A DNA stretch of 64,000 bases. Origin: Canna indica (taxonomy: Eukaryota; Streptophyta; Magnoliopsida; Zingiberales; Cannaceae). Positions 13,907 through 26,033 of this stretch are shown here, one piece after another. Each line of letters begins with the position of its first letter. Position 1 is the stretch's first letter. Where the stretch lies: contig CP136896.1 of assembly GCA_034359265.1 (NCBI GenBank), forward strand, positions 61,267,501 to 61,331,500. Direction: 5' to 3'. The translations under genes and the position numbers were made by a program. Below the pieces are notes generated by a model. The model was given only the letters and a program-made list of their open reading frames with translations, searched no databases and was not told where the DNA came from.

Positions 13907-14539
13907 TTCTAGATTAGAAAAGATGATACAGTCCATTTTTTGATGCATTTGGGAGCACTAGTGATCAATTCTTTATTGAGATGATTAATTTAGTTACATG
14001 AATTAGGGCAAATAATATTCTTGTTTGGACATGCTTTATTCAAATAATTTTGAGTTTATATAGTGTTCGGTATGCTTATAATACTCTGCTTCGCAATGTG
14101 ATTTTTGTTGCTGTTGGCTCAATACATTGTGTTGTATGTAATGTCTGTTAGTGGCAGGGCTGAAACTGACTAGTCGAGAAATTTTTTTATCTTTATAGGG
14201 TCCTTCTGGTTGAGACTATCGCTCGCTATCACTTGCCATCATTGTGTTTAATCACTCATGATAGAAAATGAAATGAATCAAAAAGATAATACAAAGTAGC
14301 ATACAGACAGATATGACCCGGTAGTATTCCTACAGACAAAAGTAGAAGCATTCTTTGACCTCCAAAGAAAATTGTGGTTAATTAAGAAGCTCACCATAAT
14401 GTGCATTTTCATAAATGTCATTTTAACGCGAGGAAATCCCATAGAAAAAGTTGCACTATGAGGTAGTTAGACTTGTACAAGGGTTTCATTGAAACAATTT
14501 GAAGCAAATTATACGGTTTAACTTGAGAACAAAAGAGTT
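13907..14539. other. Convergent intergenic spacer
   Basis: Lies between the 3' end of the carrier gene and the tandem duplication downstream of the CID gene. It may hold the 3'UTRs of both genes. I see no additional gene or transposon ends. Confidence 0.5.
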
Positions 14540-15036
14540 ACAAGGTAGCCAAATTAATCAAAGAACATGAAGCTCAAATGGCCAATCTGAAACTAACCTA
14601 ATGATAAATTAGCCAAATTTCTTGACATAAAATATAGATAAAGGTCACCAACAGATCATGTTAGACAAGAACATCACATCAAACAGCTACTATCTCAATA
14701 GTTAAGTTAAAGGTTCTTGGCTATGGAACTACTTGTTTCCCTAACAAGTTTCTTTGGCACCTTCCAGCCTGCAAGGAAAAAATTGCAGGTACAAGGTAGC
14801 CAAATTAATCAAAGAACATTAAGCTCAATCTGAAGCTAACCCTAATATTAAATTAGCCAAATTCCTTGACAGAAAATATAGATAAAGGTCACCAGGAGAT
14901 CATGTTTGACAAGAACAATAACATCACACAACAGCTACTATCTCAATAGTTAAGTTAAAGGTTCTTGGCTACACAACTACTTGTTTCCATAACAAGTTTC
15001 TTTGGCTCCTTCCAGCCGCAAGCAAAAAATTGCAGG
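14540..15036. repeat. Tandem duplication of about 250 bp next to the CID gene 3' end
   Basis: Unit 1 (14540-14790) and unit 2 (14791-15036) both begin ACAAGGTAGCCAAATTAATC, share AAGGTTCTTGGCTA near their middles and end with an ATTGCAGG block. They differ by scattered substitutions and small indels. The second unit ends about 120 bases from the CID stop codon on the minus strand, so the duplication may lie in or just beyond that gene's 3'UTR. Confidence 0.85.
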
Positions 15037-15158
15037 AACACGGGGGTGGTTTTAAAATAAAGTCTGATTCAAGCATTAACCTTCTTTTGGAGACAAGGTG
15101 GCATTCAAACTGATTTCATCACATGGAAATTGTGAGTTCAGTTGTGGCTCGACCAAGC

Positions 15159-15821
15159 TCACATTGAAGCCGCTCGTGGTACACGGGGCCTCACCGGAGT
15201 CTTTGAAGGACTCACCCTGAAATATATGAATTGATGGTCACCATGCAATATAATACTATGCAACACCAACAGGTAAAAGTAGAAGCTTACCTGATAGGTC
15301 GAGCTCCCAAAACCATGCCACTACAGTTCAGAGCTGCAATTGCACTTTCTGCCTGCCATTCACATTCACATTCACAGACGAAGTCAAAATTCTGAGAGAA
15401 ACCCAGCACACACAAGAATAATGAATGCAGTGCAAACAAAAAATAATTGCTAGAAAGCTTAGTCTCAAACATGACATAGCATAGTCTATTGATCAAGACT
15501 TGCTATCAGCTTACTCACATAATTTAACATCTATCATTACATGATTACAGTGGCAGAGCCATGACCCCGGACTATGGGGTGCAATCCATAGTTATTAGAC
15601 CCGGTTCGCGAGGTCAATTTGAGCAGGAAAACTTGGGACCCAAGCCCAACATGGGTTGGGTCACTTCCAATGACAGAAATGCATAACATTCGTATTGACC
15701 CAGCTGCCCTCAACAAGTTTGGATCGAGCCAATGGACCCATCAGGGTTTTGGATTGACCCGGATTGGTTCATTTAATTACAAAATGTGTATTTCTTTAAT
15801 GATTTATTATTATTATTATTA

Positions 15822-15857
<36 letters not shown>

Positions 15858-18800
15858 TTTTAAATGTAATTAGGATGTTGAAATAAATTTTATGATTTTA
15901 ATTTATATATTTTCTTTGTACATGTTTTTAAAATATTTTAGTTAATTTTTTATACTTATTTCTCATTTGTGATATATTATAAAATTTTAACTACTATTTT
16001 AATAACATTTGGTTCGACCAATTGACCTGTTGGTTCGACCAGCCGAGTTGGGTCTAATAACTGTTATGCAATATTTTTAGTCTTGCTATCATAGTTAAAT
16101 CTTAAATCATGTCATGAGGTATTTGAAATTTAATCAACCAAAGACATCGAGCTGAGAAAATAGATTAAATCTTTATTAGTTTATCATCATAATTCTTCAT
16201 GCTGTGATGTAAATTGCAAATTAATATTTTTTTTCTCATTTTTGATGCAAGATTGCAAAATAAGTACTTATATATATATGTGTCTGTTCTGATGCAAACA
16301 GTGAACATGATAATAAATATGAGATGAAACATTGAGGAAATAAAAGTACCTGAGCAATGCTTTGATGCTTTAAATCAAATCAAAACCATTCATTGATAAA
16401 TAAATGGCTAGTTTGATATATACTAATATACTCTACATCATGATTCATGAAAGCTGTTTGTGATAATAGACAGTATAAAAGCATTATGAGCGTGGGCCAG
16501 GTGCATTAATTGGAAGTAAAACTATTGGGTCAAATTAATGCAGGTGCCAATTAGGCCCTATTTTAATTAGTATTAATATTAATATATATTGATAGTACAA
16601 TCAACCCAACAATTTGAGAGGTGACACCCCTACTATAAACGTGGATCCGCCCTTGCATGATTAACATATGAAAGTGCATCGTTCCCTCATATAAACTTTG
16701 ACATCTAAATTATGTGAACCAGTGTTGGTCTATCAAAATGGACTTTGATAATAGAAACATAGCAGGTAACATATAACAGCTAAAATGCAATATATTAAAT
16801 GATGATTACCTGAACAAACTCAACAAATGCAATACGTGTTGCATGTATACTGTCACCAAGAAGCCTCAGACGAGAAACCTGTACAAATCAGATATGCTTG
16901 CTTATAACTGTTTAATCAAGAATTTAAAAAAACAGTTTGAGTATAGTTGACTGACCTCGCCACAAAGTTGCTCAAAGAAAGCTTTGACATCTGTTTGAGT
17001 GATCTGCAAGAAACACACAAGTATATGTCAATGCTGAAACTAGACCCATTAGATCTGTAAATTGCAACCATAAGATAAGCATTTCCTAAGTTATCTTGTA
17101 GTAGAATACTATAATCTCTGTTGTTAGTATCGTGCGATTCACGATTCGAATCGCACGATTCGATTCGATCCGGCGTCCCAGCGATTCGAAAACCAAATTG
17201 AATAGTTTTGGACGCTGAATTGTAACCGAATCGCCTGAATCGCAGCGATTCAGACTCGCGATTCTGGCGATTCGGAGATGTGCGATTCATCGCGCCTTCA
17301 CGGGCGCGATTTCACGCGGAAATCTCGGCGGCGCTTCCTCTACCGCGTCGATTGCTCTTCCGCGACTTCACAGGCGCATCTGCGACACACGGCAAGCTTC
17401 GTTTCTGCAATCCGCCTGCTGCGACTTCACAGCGACGCCGACGCCGACTCAATCGCGCTTCTGTAATCACGACGCCGACGCCGACGCCAACGAATCACTG
17501 AAATCGCGACACCGACACCGCCACTTCACGCGACTTCTGCAAACCCCCTCCCCCGATTGGAATCGCGGCGACTTCTGCAATCGCGGCGAGTCTGCGATCG
17601 GCATCTTCACGCGAGCGGCGGGTCGCGAGTCTTCTTCACGCAACTGCAACTGCAAGTGCGATTCGACTCACGCGATCAGCTTCTTCACGCGAGCGGGCGA
17701 GCGGCGGGTCGCGAGATTCCAGGTTCTTCTTATCTTCTATATAGACAGGTTAATTTATTTACTATGAAGCATGTGGTCAATTAGTTAATTGATCAATTCT
17801 TATTTGATTTAGGCACAGATCGAACAGTAGCATGTCTTTGATTTATGCACTGTAGCAGACCGCACAGTAGCATATCCAATTCCCCATCTCTTTGATTTAT
17901 GCACACTTGCATAGTACATTTGGTCGATTTGATTTATGCACATTAGCAGACCGCAGTCACCGCACACTAGCATCTTCATCTCTTTGATATATGCACAGTG
18001 GCATCACTTTGATTTAGGCACAGTAGTAGTAAGTTAGTAGCATACTAGCATCTATTTATTGATCAAGATTTATAATTTTATATTTAGGCACTGTAGTTTT
18101 ATTGATTTTTTTTATATCTTTGCGACTTGTAGACAAAAAGCCTACAGTTTTATTGATTTATGGCTCCTAAATCGGCTTCTATGGTGGCGGCTAAGAAGAA
18201 GGGAAAGAAAGATTTTGCTTGGGAGCATTGTGTTAGTCTTCCTGACAATAGATTACATGTCAAATGTAATTATTGTCCACAAACTATGTGGGGTGGTACG
18301 TTTCGAGTAAAGCATCATTTAGCAAGAACTCATCAAGAAGTTGCTCTATGCCTACAAGTTCTAGAGGATATGAAAAATTTATTCATGAAGATTTTGGGAG
18401 AAAAAGAGAAGGAGGATGATACAGATTTTTTTAAGGAGGAAGGAACTTTGACGCCGGATTCACAAAACAAAGGATCAATGGATGCCTTTGTTATGAAGGG
18501 GAAAGGTGGATCTAGACAGCAAACTTTGAATGAGATGGTAAAGGACAGAGACATTGTGGTTAGAGATATATGTAGATGCTTATATGGCAATGCTTTGCCA
18601 TTCAACTTGGTGAAAAGTCCTCTCTTTACACAAATGGTGAAGTCAATATCTGAATATGGAAGAGGTTTAAAGCCTCCAAGTTACCATGAGGTCAGAGTAA
18701 CTTATTTAAAGAAAGAGGTTGATGATACAAGATTGGAAATCTACAGGGATGAATGGAAGAAGACAGGTTGTACATTGATGTCAGATGGGTGTGCTGATGG

Positions 18801-21800
18801 AAAGAACAGATGTTTGATTAATTTTTTAGTCAATAGTCCAAGAGGAACTGTGTTCATTAAGTCTATTGATGCTAGCAGTTCAATTATAGATGTTGAAAAG
18901 ATGTTTGAGTTGCTTGATAGTATGGTGGATGAAATTGGAGAAGAGAATGTAGCTCAAGTAGTGACTGATAGTACCTCTGCACTTGTAGCTGCTGGAAAAA
19001 AGTTAATGGAGAAAAGAAAATGCCTCTTTTGGACACCATGTGCAGCCCACTGCCTTGACTTGGTCCTTGAAGATATCAGTAACTTACCAGTATTTTTTAA
19101 TACAATTGGAAAGGCAAAGAAGATCACAATCTTCATCTATAGGCACACTTAGGGTGTTTAATTTGTTTAGGAGCTTTTCCAATGGTAGGGAGTTAACAAG
19201 GCCGGCAGTTACTAGATTTGCTACTGCTTATCTCACACTAAAATCAGTTTTGGATCAAAAGGTAGCACTTCAATCCATGTTTGCATCAGAAGAATGGGCT
19301 AGTAGCACTTATGCTGGTAAAGATGATGGTGATTCAGTTAAGGAGATAGTTTTGGGAGACTCAAGGTTTTGGAAATCTTTGACTTATTGTTGCTCTTGTG
19401 TCTCTCCACTTGTGAAAGTTCTTAGACTTGTTGATGGTGATTCAAAGCCATCCATGGGTTATATTTATGAAGCAATGGATAGAGCAAAGGAGCAGATAGC
19501 AAATAATTTGAATAATGTGGAGAGCAGATACAAGAAAGTTTGGGAAATTGTTGACAAACGATGGGATTATCAACTCCATAGACCACTTCATGCTGCTGGA
19601 TACTATCTTAATCCTAGGTAACAATTTTTTCATTCCTTTATTAGAGTAGTACTATTAGAGTCCTGATGTATTAGTATTAAATTATTAATTTTATAAAATT
19701 TATGGCTGGTTTTTTAGGCTTCATTATGAATCAAGCTTTAGTGCAGATACTGAGGTGATGACTGGGTTATACAAAGTGATGGATAAGTTTGCTCCAGAAA
19801 TAGAGACAAGGGTGAAAATCATTGGCCAACTTGCAAAATTTGACAAGGCAGGGGGAATGTTAGGATATGACTTGGCAATAGCAACTAGAAATAAGATGCA
19901 GCCTGGTACACTTTATTGCTTTGCCATCTTTAATTCTTTATTTTGTAAATTGCATTTATTTTGTATTTATTTCATTCTTTTCCTCTTTGTTAGCTTTATG
20001 GTGGAGTAGTTTTGGAGTGGAATGCAAGGAGTTGCAAACTTTTGCCATCCGTGTACTAAGTCTCACGTGTAGTGCTACGGGGTGTGAAAGGAATTGGAGT
20101 GTGTTTGAACACATCCACTCTAAGAAGAGAAACCGTCTAGAGCAACAAAGGCTCAATGCGCTTGTATTTGTCAAATACAATCTTAATCTTGAGTCAAGAG
20201 AGAAGATAAGAGAAGAAAAAGGATAGACATATGATCCTATTTGTCTTTCAGACATGGAATCTGATGATGAATGGATCACAGAAAGAGAGGAGACTTGCTT
20301 ACATGATTTGGAGCTGCAAGGCCAAGGAGATAAATCTTGGATGGATGTCCAAGAGTGCTTCAATATTGAAGAAGGAGCTCCAAACAGAAAGAGAGAGGTA
20401 GAATTATGAAATTTCCTTAAATCATATCTTCTTATAGTTACATACTTACATTACTTAAGAAACTTACAAATTATAATCTATATTCTATGTTTAGGACCAA
20501 GAAACATTAATGCTGTGACTGTTAGCAAGAAGTACAAGGGAAAGGGAATACAAGTTGTTGAAGTTGATGATGGTGACGAAGATGAAGATGGTGAAGAAGT
20601 GGTTGTGGTTGACGATAGTACTCAAGCTATTCACGACTTTGATGATCTTGACCTTTAGGGGGAGGAGAATTGAAGAACATATTATCAATTTATCATTTTG
20701 ATTGACTTTTATGAGTTTACTTAAAACTAGTGACTTATGATGGTATTTTGGTACTAGTGGATGGATTTGATTTATAATGCTTTACTTTTTAAGTATTTTA
20801 TTTATATTCTATGTATGTAATTTTGTTATTTAGGTTTTTTATGAATATGATTCTGTATCGTACGATACGAAACAATACACGATACACGATTCAAATTTTG
20901 ATCAAACGATTCACGATACAGTTCACGATTTGACAACTTTGACTATAATCAGAATGCCACACCAACAGATATATGGACTAAACCAACGGAAGTAGAAGCC
21001 AATGTACCTTTCTATCAATGTTTGTACAGTAAACTGTCCTCATGACCATTTCCCTTTCATCCTCAGACTGCATAATGATAAAAAATTAGAGATACCAAAA
21101 CATATTGAACAATAGCCCAACAAATAACAAAAAATAGAGCTATTATTTAAGTTCTGAAATCTAGAACAATATCTATTTAAGTAGAAACTAGAATGTTTGA
21201 GATGGAAGAAAAAGATAAAAGAAAAACAATCTCACCTTAGGAAGAAATCTTGGATTAACAGGCATAATTGCAGTCTTTGAAGGTAAGACTTTGACTGGGT
21301 GATAACCAAGCATGGTACCATCAAGATATAGAGCTGTCTTTGCACCATCTGTCAGTTTTACTTTTATTGTTAAAAATAAATTCCATGATGCATGCGTATC
21401 AGAAAAGAAAGGGAGTCACGTTGAGTTACCCTCATCTGAAAACTCTATGAAGGCAAATCTTAGAACTGAGTGAGGATCCCCACAAATTCGACAATCAATT
21501 ACCTTTGATACAAAAATTACATTCAGATAAGTAGAATGGAATAAGCCCATTATGTTATGCATTTTTACAGAAAGCCAATAAAGCTTCACTCTGTTGTTAC
21601 TCTATTCAAAATTTCAAGTTGAAACAACATCAGCCAATAACAGTATGGTGACTTGACCAGCATGCCAATGACCTCAACACTAGCTGTTTCAACATGTTTA
21701 GTTTTTGTAAACTTATTTTAAGCTAGTACTTAGAGTTGCTACAAGATGATAGAAGTGATCAATCACACTTTATATGCAGTTCAGAACACCATGCAACTCC

Positions 21801-22892
21801 ATTAATAAAAGAGTATCACTCAGCAGCAAATATAAACTTGAAAATAATGAATCGATGATACTGCAGGGTTTCCAAATTCACATCAGCATGTATACAAATT
21901 AATATCCTTGTCTAATATAGAAAAATAAGCTTCAATACTAGTGATTCGAGAAACTTACTTGTCCACAAGAAGAAAAAACCTCAGCGAGCTTCTCTTCGGT
22001 AACCTGATATCACCCAACACTTCATATTAGTACATTTGATACAGATAGTTATCATTACCAATCATATACACAGCAAAGCAATCATCTTTTGCCATTAGGA
22101 AGACGGCTATAATAACAAGAACTAGATAAAGATGACAGAACTCTTGGATGATAAAATTTAACATGTAATCATCATGTCAATGGGCTCACCTGATTATCAA
22201 CATCAGATACATATACAGTTCGTCTAATGCTTTCCTCCTCAGCTCTCCCAACTGCTTCGTTCATCCTCTTATGCCCTTGATTATGACCATTTTTCTTCTG
22301 CCAAACAAAATATTATATGACATCAATCACACAAACTGACAGAAAAAAAAAGGAAACAAGAATTAAGATTTATCAAATAACGATAAGTAAACTGAACAGC
22401 ACTGATGAATTTCACCCCCAAACGTGAAGAGACAACATAAATTAGCCAAATAACTTATTTTCTCCCCTCGTAGATGCATAGGAAGAACCTACTTTTTATG
22501 GAATAGATCACATCCAAAAATCCCTATAATAACTAAAATCTCGATCAAGAAAAAGTGAACAGAGACATTACGCCACGAGTGAGAGGGTTATTCAATGATC
22601 CATCGCTGCTCGAATCCTTACGACATCGGCCATCAGAAATGAGCCCTTTACTAAACAAGTCATTCGCCGCTGCAAAAAAGGGCACCCCGGCCGCGATCGC
22701 GTTAGACTTCGGGAACCCGCCACGGGGGGAGGAAGCGGCGGCAGGGACGAACTCTTTGGCGGCCGGGTTTAATTTGGAGAGCAAATCGACCAGCTTTCTG
22801 ACGTCTCTCCGGTACTCAGCCTCCGCCTCCGCCGTCTGGCGGCGGACGAACTGGTCGCCCGACCCGATCGCCTTCTCCGCCACCGCAGTCAT
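15159..22892 (-). CDS. CID: CID8-13-type polyadenylate-binding-protein-interacting RNA-binding protein
   Basis: Binds the MLLE (CTC) domain of poly(A)-binding protein through a PAM2 motif and RNA through two RRMs. Exons, 5' to 3' on the minus strand: 22572-22892, 22190-22297, 21959-22003, 21430-21502, 21236-21348, 21008-21067, 16956-17003, 16810-16878, 15291-15352, 15159-15216. All are GT-AG and together give 318 codons plus TGA. PAM2 is LSKLNPAAKEFVP (residues about 38-50). A basic HNQGHKRMNE segment precedes RRM1, with RTVYVSDVDNQ and LRFAFIEFSDE as RNP2/RNP1-like blocks; RRM2 has RTVYCTNIDRK and TRIAFVEFVQ. It ends VSPSKTPVRPRVPRAASM, as in this family. ATG 22892 (MTAVAEKAI) is chosen; an in-frame ATG further upstream at 22991 is possible. 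Intron 6 is 4 kb because a hAT transposon lies in it. The exact CID number is not resolved. Confidence 0.93.
15587..16065. mobile_element. MITE in CID intron 8, ends TTATTAGACCC
   Basis: Left end CATAGTTATTAGACCCGG (about 15587-15604) and right end GGGTCTAATAACTGTTA (about 16050-16066) are inverted repeats. Flanks share GCAAT on both sides, hinting at an 8-bp hAT-type duplication. Noncoding; contains a (TTA)n tract at about 15807-15855 and GGTTCGACCA-rich arms. Confidence 0.6.
15807..15855. repeat. (TAT)n microsatellite
   Basis: Trinucleotide TTA/TAT tract with a single TGT interruption, inside the intronic MITE. Confidence 0.9.
18160..20226 (+). pseudogene. hAT transposase with BED zinc finger (frameshifted)
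   Basis: Cut-and-paste transposase. MAPKSASMVAAKKKGKK is followed by a BED-type finger (WEHC...HVKCNYCPQTMWGG..RVKHHLARTH, residues about 22-58), a DUF659-like block (LMSDGCADGKNRCLINFLV) and VVTDSTSALVAAGK...CAAHCLDLVLEDI of the RNase H-like core. Near 19140-19155 the frame shifts by one base after FIYRHT; the next frame resumes with VFNLFRSF and TRPAVTRFATAYL to 19617. Further exons fit at 19718-19905 and 19994-20226, the last holding the C-terminal dimerisation region (LTCSATGCERNWSVFEHIHS, KKRNRL). The one-base shift, most simply an extra A in a TGG codon (TAGG), truncates it. Confidence 0.88.
20227..20658 (+). pseudogene. Acidic C-terminal tail of the hAT transposase, cut off by a stop
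   Basis: After TAG at 20224-20226 the same frame continues with YDPICLSDMESDDEWITE, a tail found behind the dimerisation domain in many plant hAT transposases, to about 20396. A possible last exon from about 20494 encodes a Lys-rich then very acidic stretch (VVEVDDGDEDEDGEEVVVVD) ending DDLDL and a TAG at 20656-20658. The TAG at 20224 may therefore be a second disabling change rather than the natural end. Confidence 0.5.
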
Positions 22893-23136
22893 TTTACCTC
22901 TTCCCACCTCGAACAGAAGAAGTCTACGAGAATCACCCAGAAAATACCGATGTACGCCAAGCCAATGCGAGCGAATCAAGGCGAAAAACAAGGGATCGAG
23001 TAGAAAATCTGAGCAAAAGAGCGAGCTTTTCCGCCGCTTTCTGACTCAATTCCCTCTCGCTCAATCCTCACGCTAAAAGCCCAATTTTCTTTTAATTCTT
23101 AGAAAAAGATGAGTTGATGGAATGCAAGAAGAAAGC

Positions 23137-23146
23137 TATAAATAGC
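23137..23146 (-). promoter_or_regulatory. Possible TATA box of the CID gene
   Basis: CTATAAATAG is a near-palindromic TATA-like site, 245 bases upstream of the CID start codon on the minus strand. It is the best core-promoter candidate upstream of the GC-rich first exon. Not proven. Confidence 0.4.
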
Positions 23147-23744
23147 GCGTGCTTATCTTCTAATCCATAAAATATTTAATTTTTTATGATTAAAATAATG
23201 TCAAAAAATTACTTTCCAATTTTTTATTTATTCAGGATAATATAAAATGTGAATCATGTGTTGTCAAAGACTCAAAGGTAATATGAATCTTCTAGTGTAC
23301 TCTAATTCCATTTTTAGACTAATAATAATAATAATGATAATAATTGGATATGTTTATTCTATTTTTATGCATGAAAAATAAAAGATTATCCAATGAATTG
23401 TAAATCGATTCATAAATGTGGTTACGTCAAATGGATTTTGCTTCACCCCCTAATTAATTCTGTGGGACCAGGGATAATGAGTGAATGGTCAATGCACGTG
23501 CCAAATTGAATGTGGTCACGTGTTTATCCTTTTTTTCACCTTGGAATTTGGAGGTAGGTAAGGATATTTTAATGGAGAAATAATTGGTGGTGGGTCCGAG
23601 TGATGCGTGAATCAATGGAAAACAACAAATAATGTACTAATTACTAAAATCTTATTTATTCTCTTCAATAAAAAATCTTGACGTGAAATATTAGGATTGT
23701 GGGTTAGGATTAAGCTTCAATTTCATCTCATGCGGAATTAGGTT
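23147..23744. other. Upstream intergenic DNA of the CID gene
   Basis: AT-rich with a short (TAA)n tract near 23325-23343. It holds CACGTG-containing stretches (near 23495 and 23516), the G-box core bound by bZIP/bHLH factors. I see no gene. Confidence 0.4.
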
Positions 23745-24787
23745 GCTGATTAAATATCTAGGAATTTTCCAAAATTGAATTTAGGGAGAAAAAATTTCCA
23801 AATTTATATTTTGAGAATTAAAATTTTTAAAATCAAAATCTAATATATTTGATACATATTTTACCCTGGGCCAAAGTCTCTTATTATTAAAGACTTTGGT
23901 TAAAAAAATTAAAAATATATATAAAAAATTTTAAAATATAATTTTAATTTATAAAAAAAAATATAATAAAATTGAGGTATTAAAATTCAAAAACCGTTTA
24001 ATTCATTAGAGACTTTTGTGCAAAGTCTATAAAACTAAATTTGAATTAAAATTTGTAAAATAATTTGATGAAAAATATTTTTTTGAACCACAACACATTT
24101 TTGTATTTTAAAAAATACATTTCATTAATTTTTTTTTTTAATTATAAAGTCATTATAGACTTTGGGCAAAAATCTTTAATACATTAGAGACTTTTAGTCA
24201 AAGTCTATAAAATTAAATTTAAAATAAAAATATTGAAATATTGAAATATTTTTTGTCCATAATATTTTGATAGACTCTAGCATATATGTTATATCATATA
24301 TATATTTTTGTGTATTAAATTATTTTTTATAATAAAATTTATAACTCATTAGAGATTTTTGTGCAAAGTCTATAATAGCTTCGTAATTTTTAAAAAATAT
24401 ATTTGAATTCATGAAATAATTTTTTAGATACAAAAGATGTACTATGATCCAAAAAAATATTTTACATCAAAATATTTCATAATTTTTAATTTAAATATAA
24501 ATTTATAGACTTTGTGCAAAATTCTTTAATGCATTTGAGAGTGAAAATATATTTTTTATACTCTAATATATTTTTTTTATAAAAAATATTTTATAAATTT
24601 AAATTATTTTTTATATTTATTTTTTAATTTTTGATCAAAGTTTTTAACCAGTTAGAGACTTTGGCCCATGGGTAAAATATGTATCCAATCCACTAGGTTT
24701 CAATTTGGAGAATTTTGATCCCCAAAATTCGGATCTGGGAATTTTCTTCTCCTAAAATTTAATTTTGGAAAATTTCTATTAAATAAT
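23745..24787. mobile_element. Long-TIR MITE (about 1 kb) with internal AAAGTCT repeats
   Basis: Inverted arms of about 130-150 bp. The left arm (GGAATTTTCC, then GATACATATTTTACCC at 23851-23866, GGGCCAAAGTCTC) is mirrored at the right (GAGACTTTGGCCCATGGG, then TAAAATATGTATC ending 24685, then GGAAAATTTC). Between them are repeated units with GAGACTTTTGTGCAAAGTCTA cores near 24009, 24186 and 24354, and opposite-strand copies near 24147 and 24508. Long arms suggest a Mutator-like (MULE) derivative, but a 9-bp target duplication was not identified. Confidence 0.7.
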
Positions 24788-24842
24788 TTGGTCTTTTTTT
24801 ACCAAAACAAAAATTAATTTTTATTAAAAATAAACTAATAAG

Positions 24843-25280
24843 GTGAGCGGGATCAATTCTTAGGTTTTGAATTCAAATCCTACATTGATGGGACCTAGAA
24901 TTGGATCCTAGCTAGAACCTCTAGTATAGTACAAGTTTTAAATACCCTATTGAAACATATAAATGACTTATTACAATGTACATGTTTTAGATATCATATT
25001 TAAATATATTTATAAGTTCCGAGATACATGTTCAAGGTATCCAATTGGAACGTTAAATGACAAGTTCCATGTATTCTGTTAGAATCTATTCATTTAAATG
25101 TTTTAGGGTACAAGTTTCGGGCATCGATTTTGATTTTATTTTTGGGTACGAGATGTGTTAGACCCAAAATCAGAATTGATTCCTTAAGTTTCGTCCTAGA
25201 TCCTACCTGAATTTAATTCGGGTGTACCGAGAATCTATCAGATCGGATAGATTCTAATCGATTTCAAATCTATTCGATAC
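24843..25280. repeat. Dispersed repeat family R1, copy 2 (inverted)
   Basis: Reverse complement of the order seen at 8065-8545 and 37640-38035: begins GTGAGCGGGATCAATTC, passes a run of diverged units (TTTATAAGTTCCGAGATAC, TCCAATTGGAACGTTAAATG) and ends GAATTTAATTCGGGTGTACC. Noncoding. Confidence 0.55.
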
Positions 25281-25289
25281 TCATACATA

Positions 25290-26030
25290 CCCCTAAGGTA
25301 AATGGTAAGACCAAAAGCTATCCTTATATAAAATATAAGGTCCGAAAGACGATCAAATATAATACAGCCTCTTGATAATAACTTGGCCTCACAAATGTTC
25401 ATTTTTAATAAATTATTTTTGATGTCTCATTTATAACTAAAACGATATTTTTAAAAGAAAAATTAAAAATTCTACTCTGTTCTGCTGAATTTTAAATTTA
25501 ATTCCATTTTAGCCCTCAGAGTATACAATATTACTTTTTTCATTAGAATATACATGTGAATTACACATTTAAAAGACAAAACATTAACTCTACTGGTCTA
25601 AATTAATATTTTACTTTATATTATCTATTCCTTATTTTTACTCAGGGTCTTGTCAATGTTGTGAATAATTAGATCGATATTTTTCTTATTTTTTTCAATT
25701 ATATAATAAATTTTGATTTAACCTAAAAAAACATAGTTTTGATCCTCAAATAAGTAAAAAAATGACGATTAGCTTGAAAATTGGTGAATTTGAGAATTAA
25801 ATTAAGCATTTTCAAATCTATAAAACTAAATTATAACATACAAAATTATGGGAATAAATAAAAATTAGCTTATGGATAGTATTAGATTCTTTTTACGTAA
25901 CTCGTTTAAATTGAATTTAAATAATAAAATCTCAAGTATCTTATCTACCTAACTAAATATTATAAATACTAATAATATTTTTTTGGCAATTCGGGTACTC
26001 ACATCGATCAAAAATTAATCTAATAGGATT
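25290..26030. other. AT-rich spacer
   Basis: I see no open frame, terminal repeat or RNA gene; composition is very AT-rich. Confidence 0.5.
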
Positions 26031-26033
26031 TTT

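Larger units (their letters stand above)
17117..20941 (+). mobile_element. hAT transposon in CID intron 6
   Basis: About 3.8 kb. Flanks share ACTATAATC (17108-17116 and 20942-20950), which contains the 8-bp duplication expected for hAT. The ends are imperfect inverted repeats: GTTGTTAGTATCGTG at the left against GTTGTCAAATCGTG read from the right. Multiple ATTCACGATTCGAATCG-type subterminal repeats follow at both sides (17133-17290 and 20850-20930). A GC-rich CGACG-repeat leader (about 17275-17720) precedes the transposase gene. The element lies in sense orientation opposite to the CID gene, and the splice sites on both sides of it are intact. Confidence 0.9.

Noticed and set aside
22555..23076. 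Plus-strand open frame opposite the CID first exon
   Set aside because: Antisense shadow of a GC-rich coding exon; the minus-strand frame has the PAM2 motif and correct splice sites.
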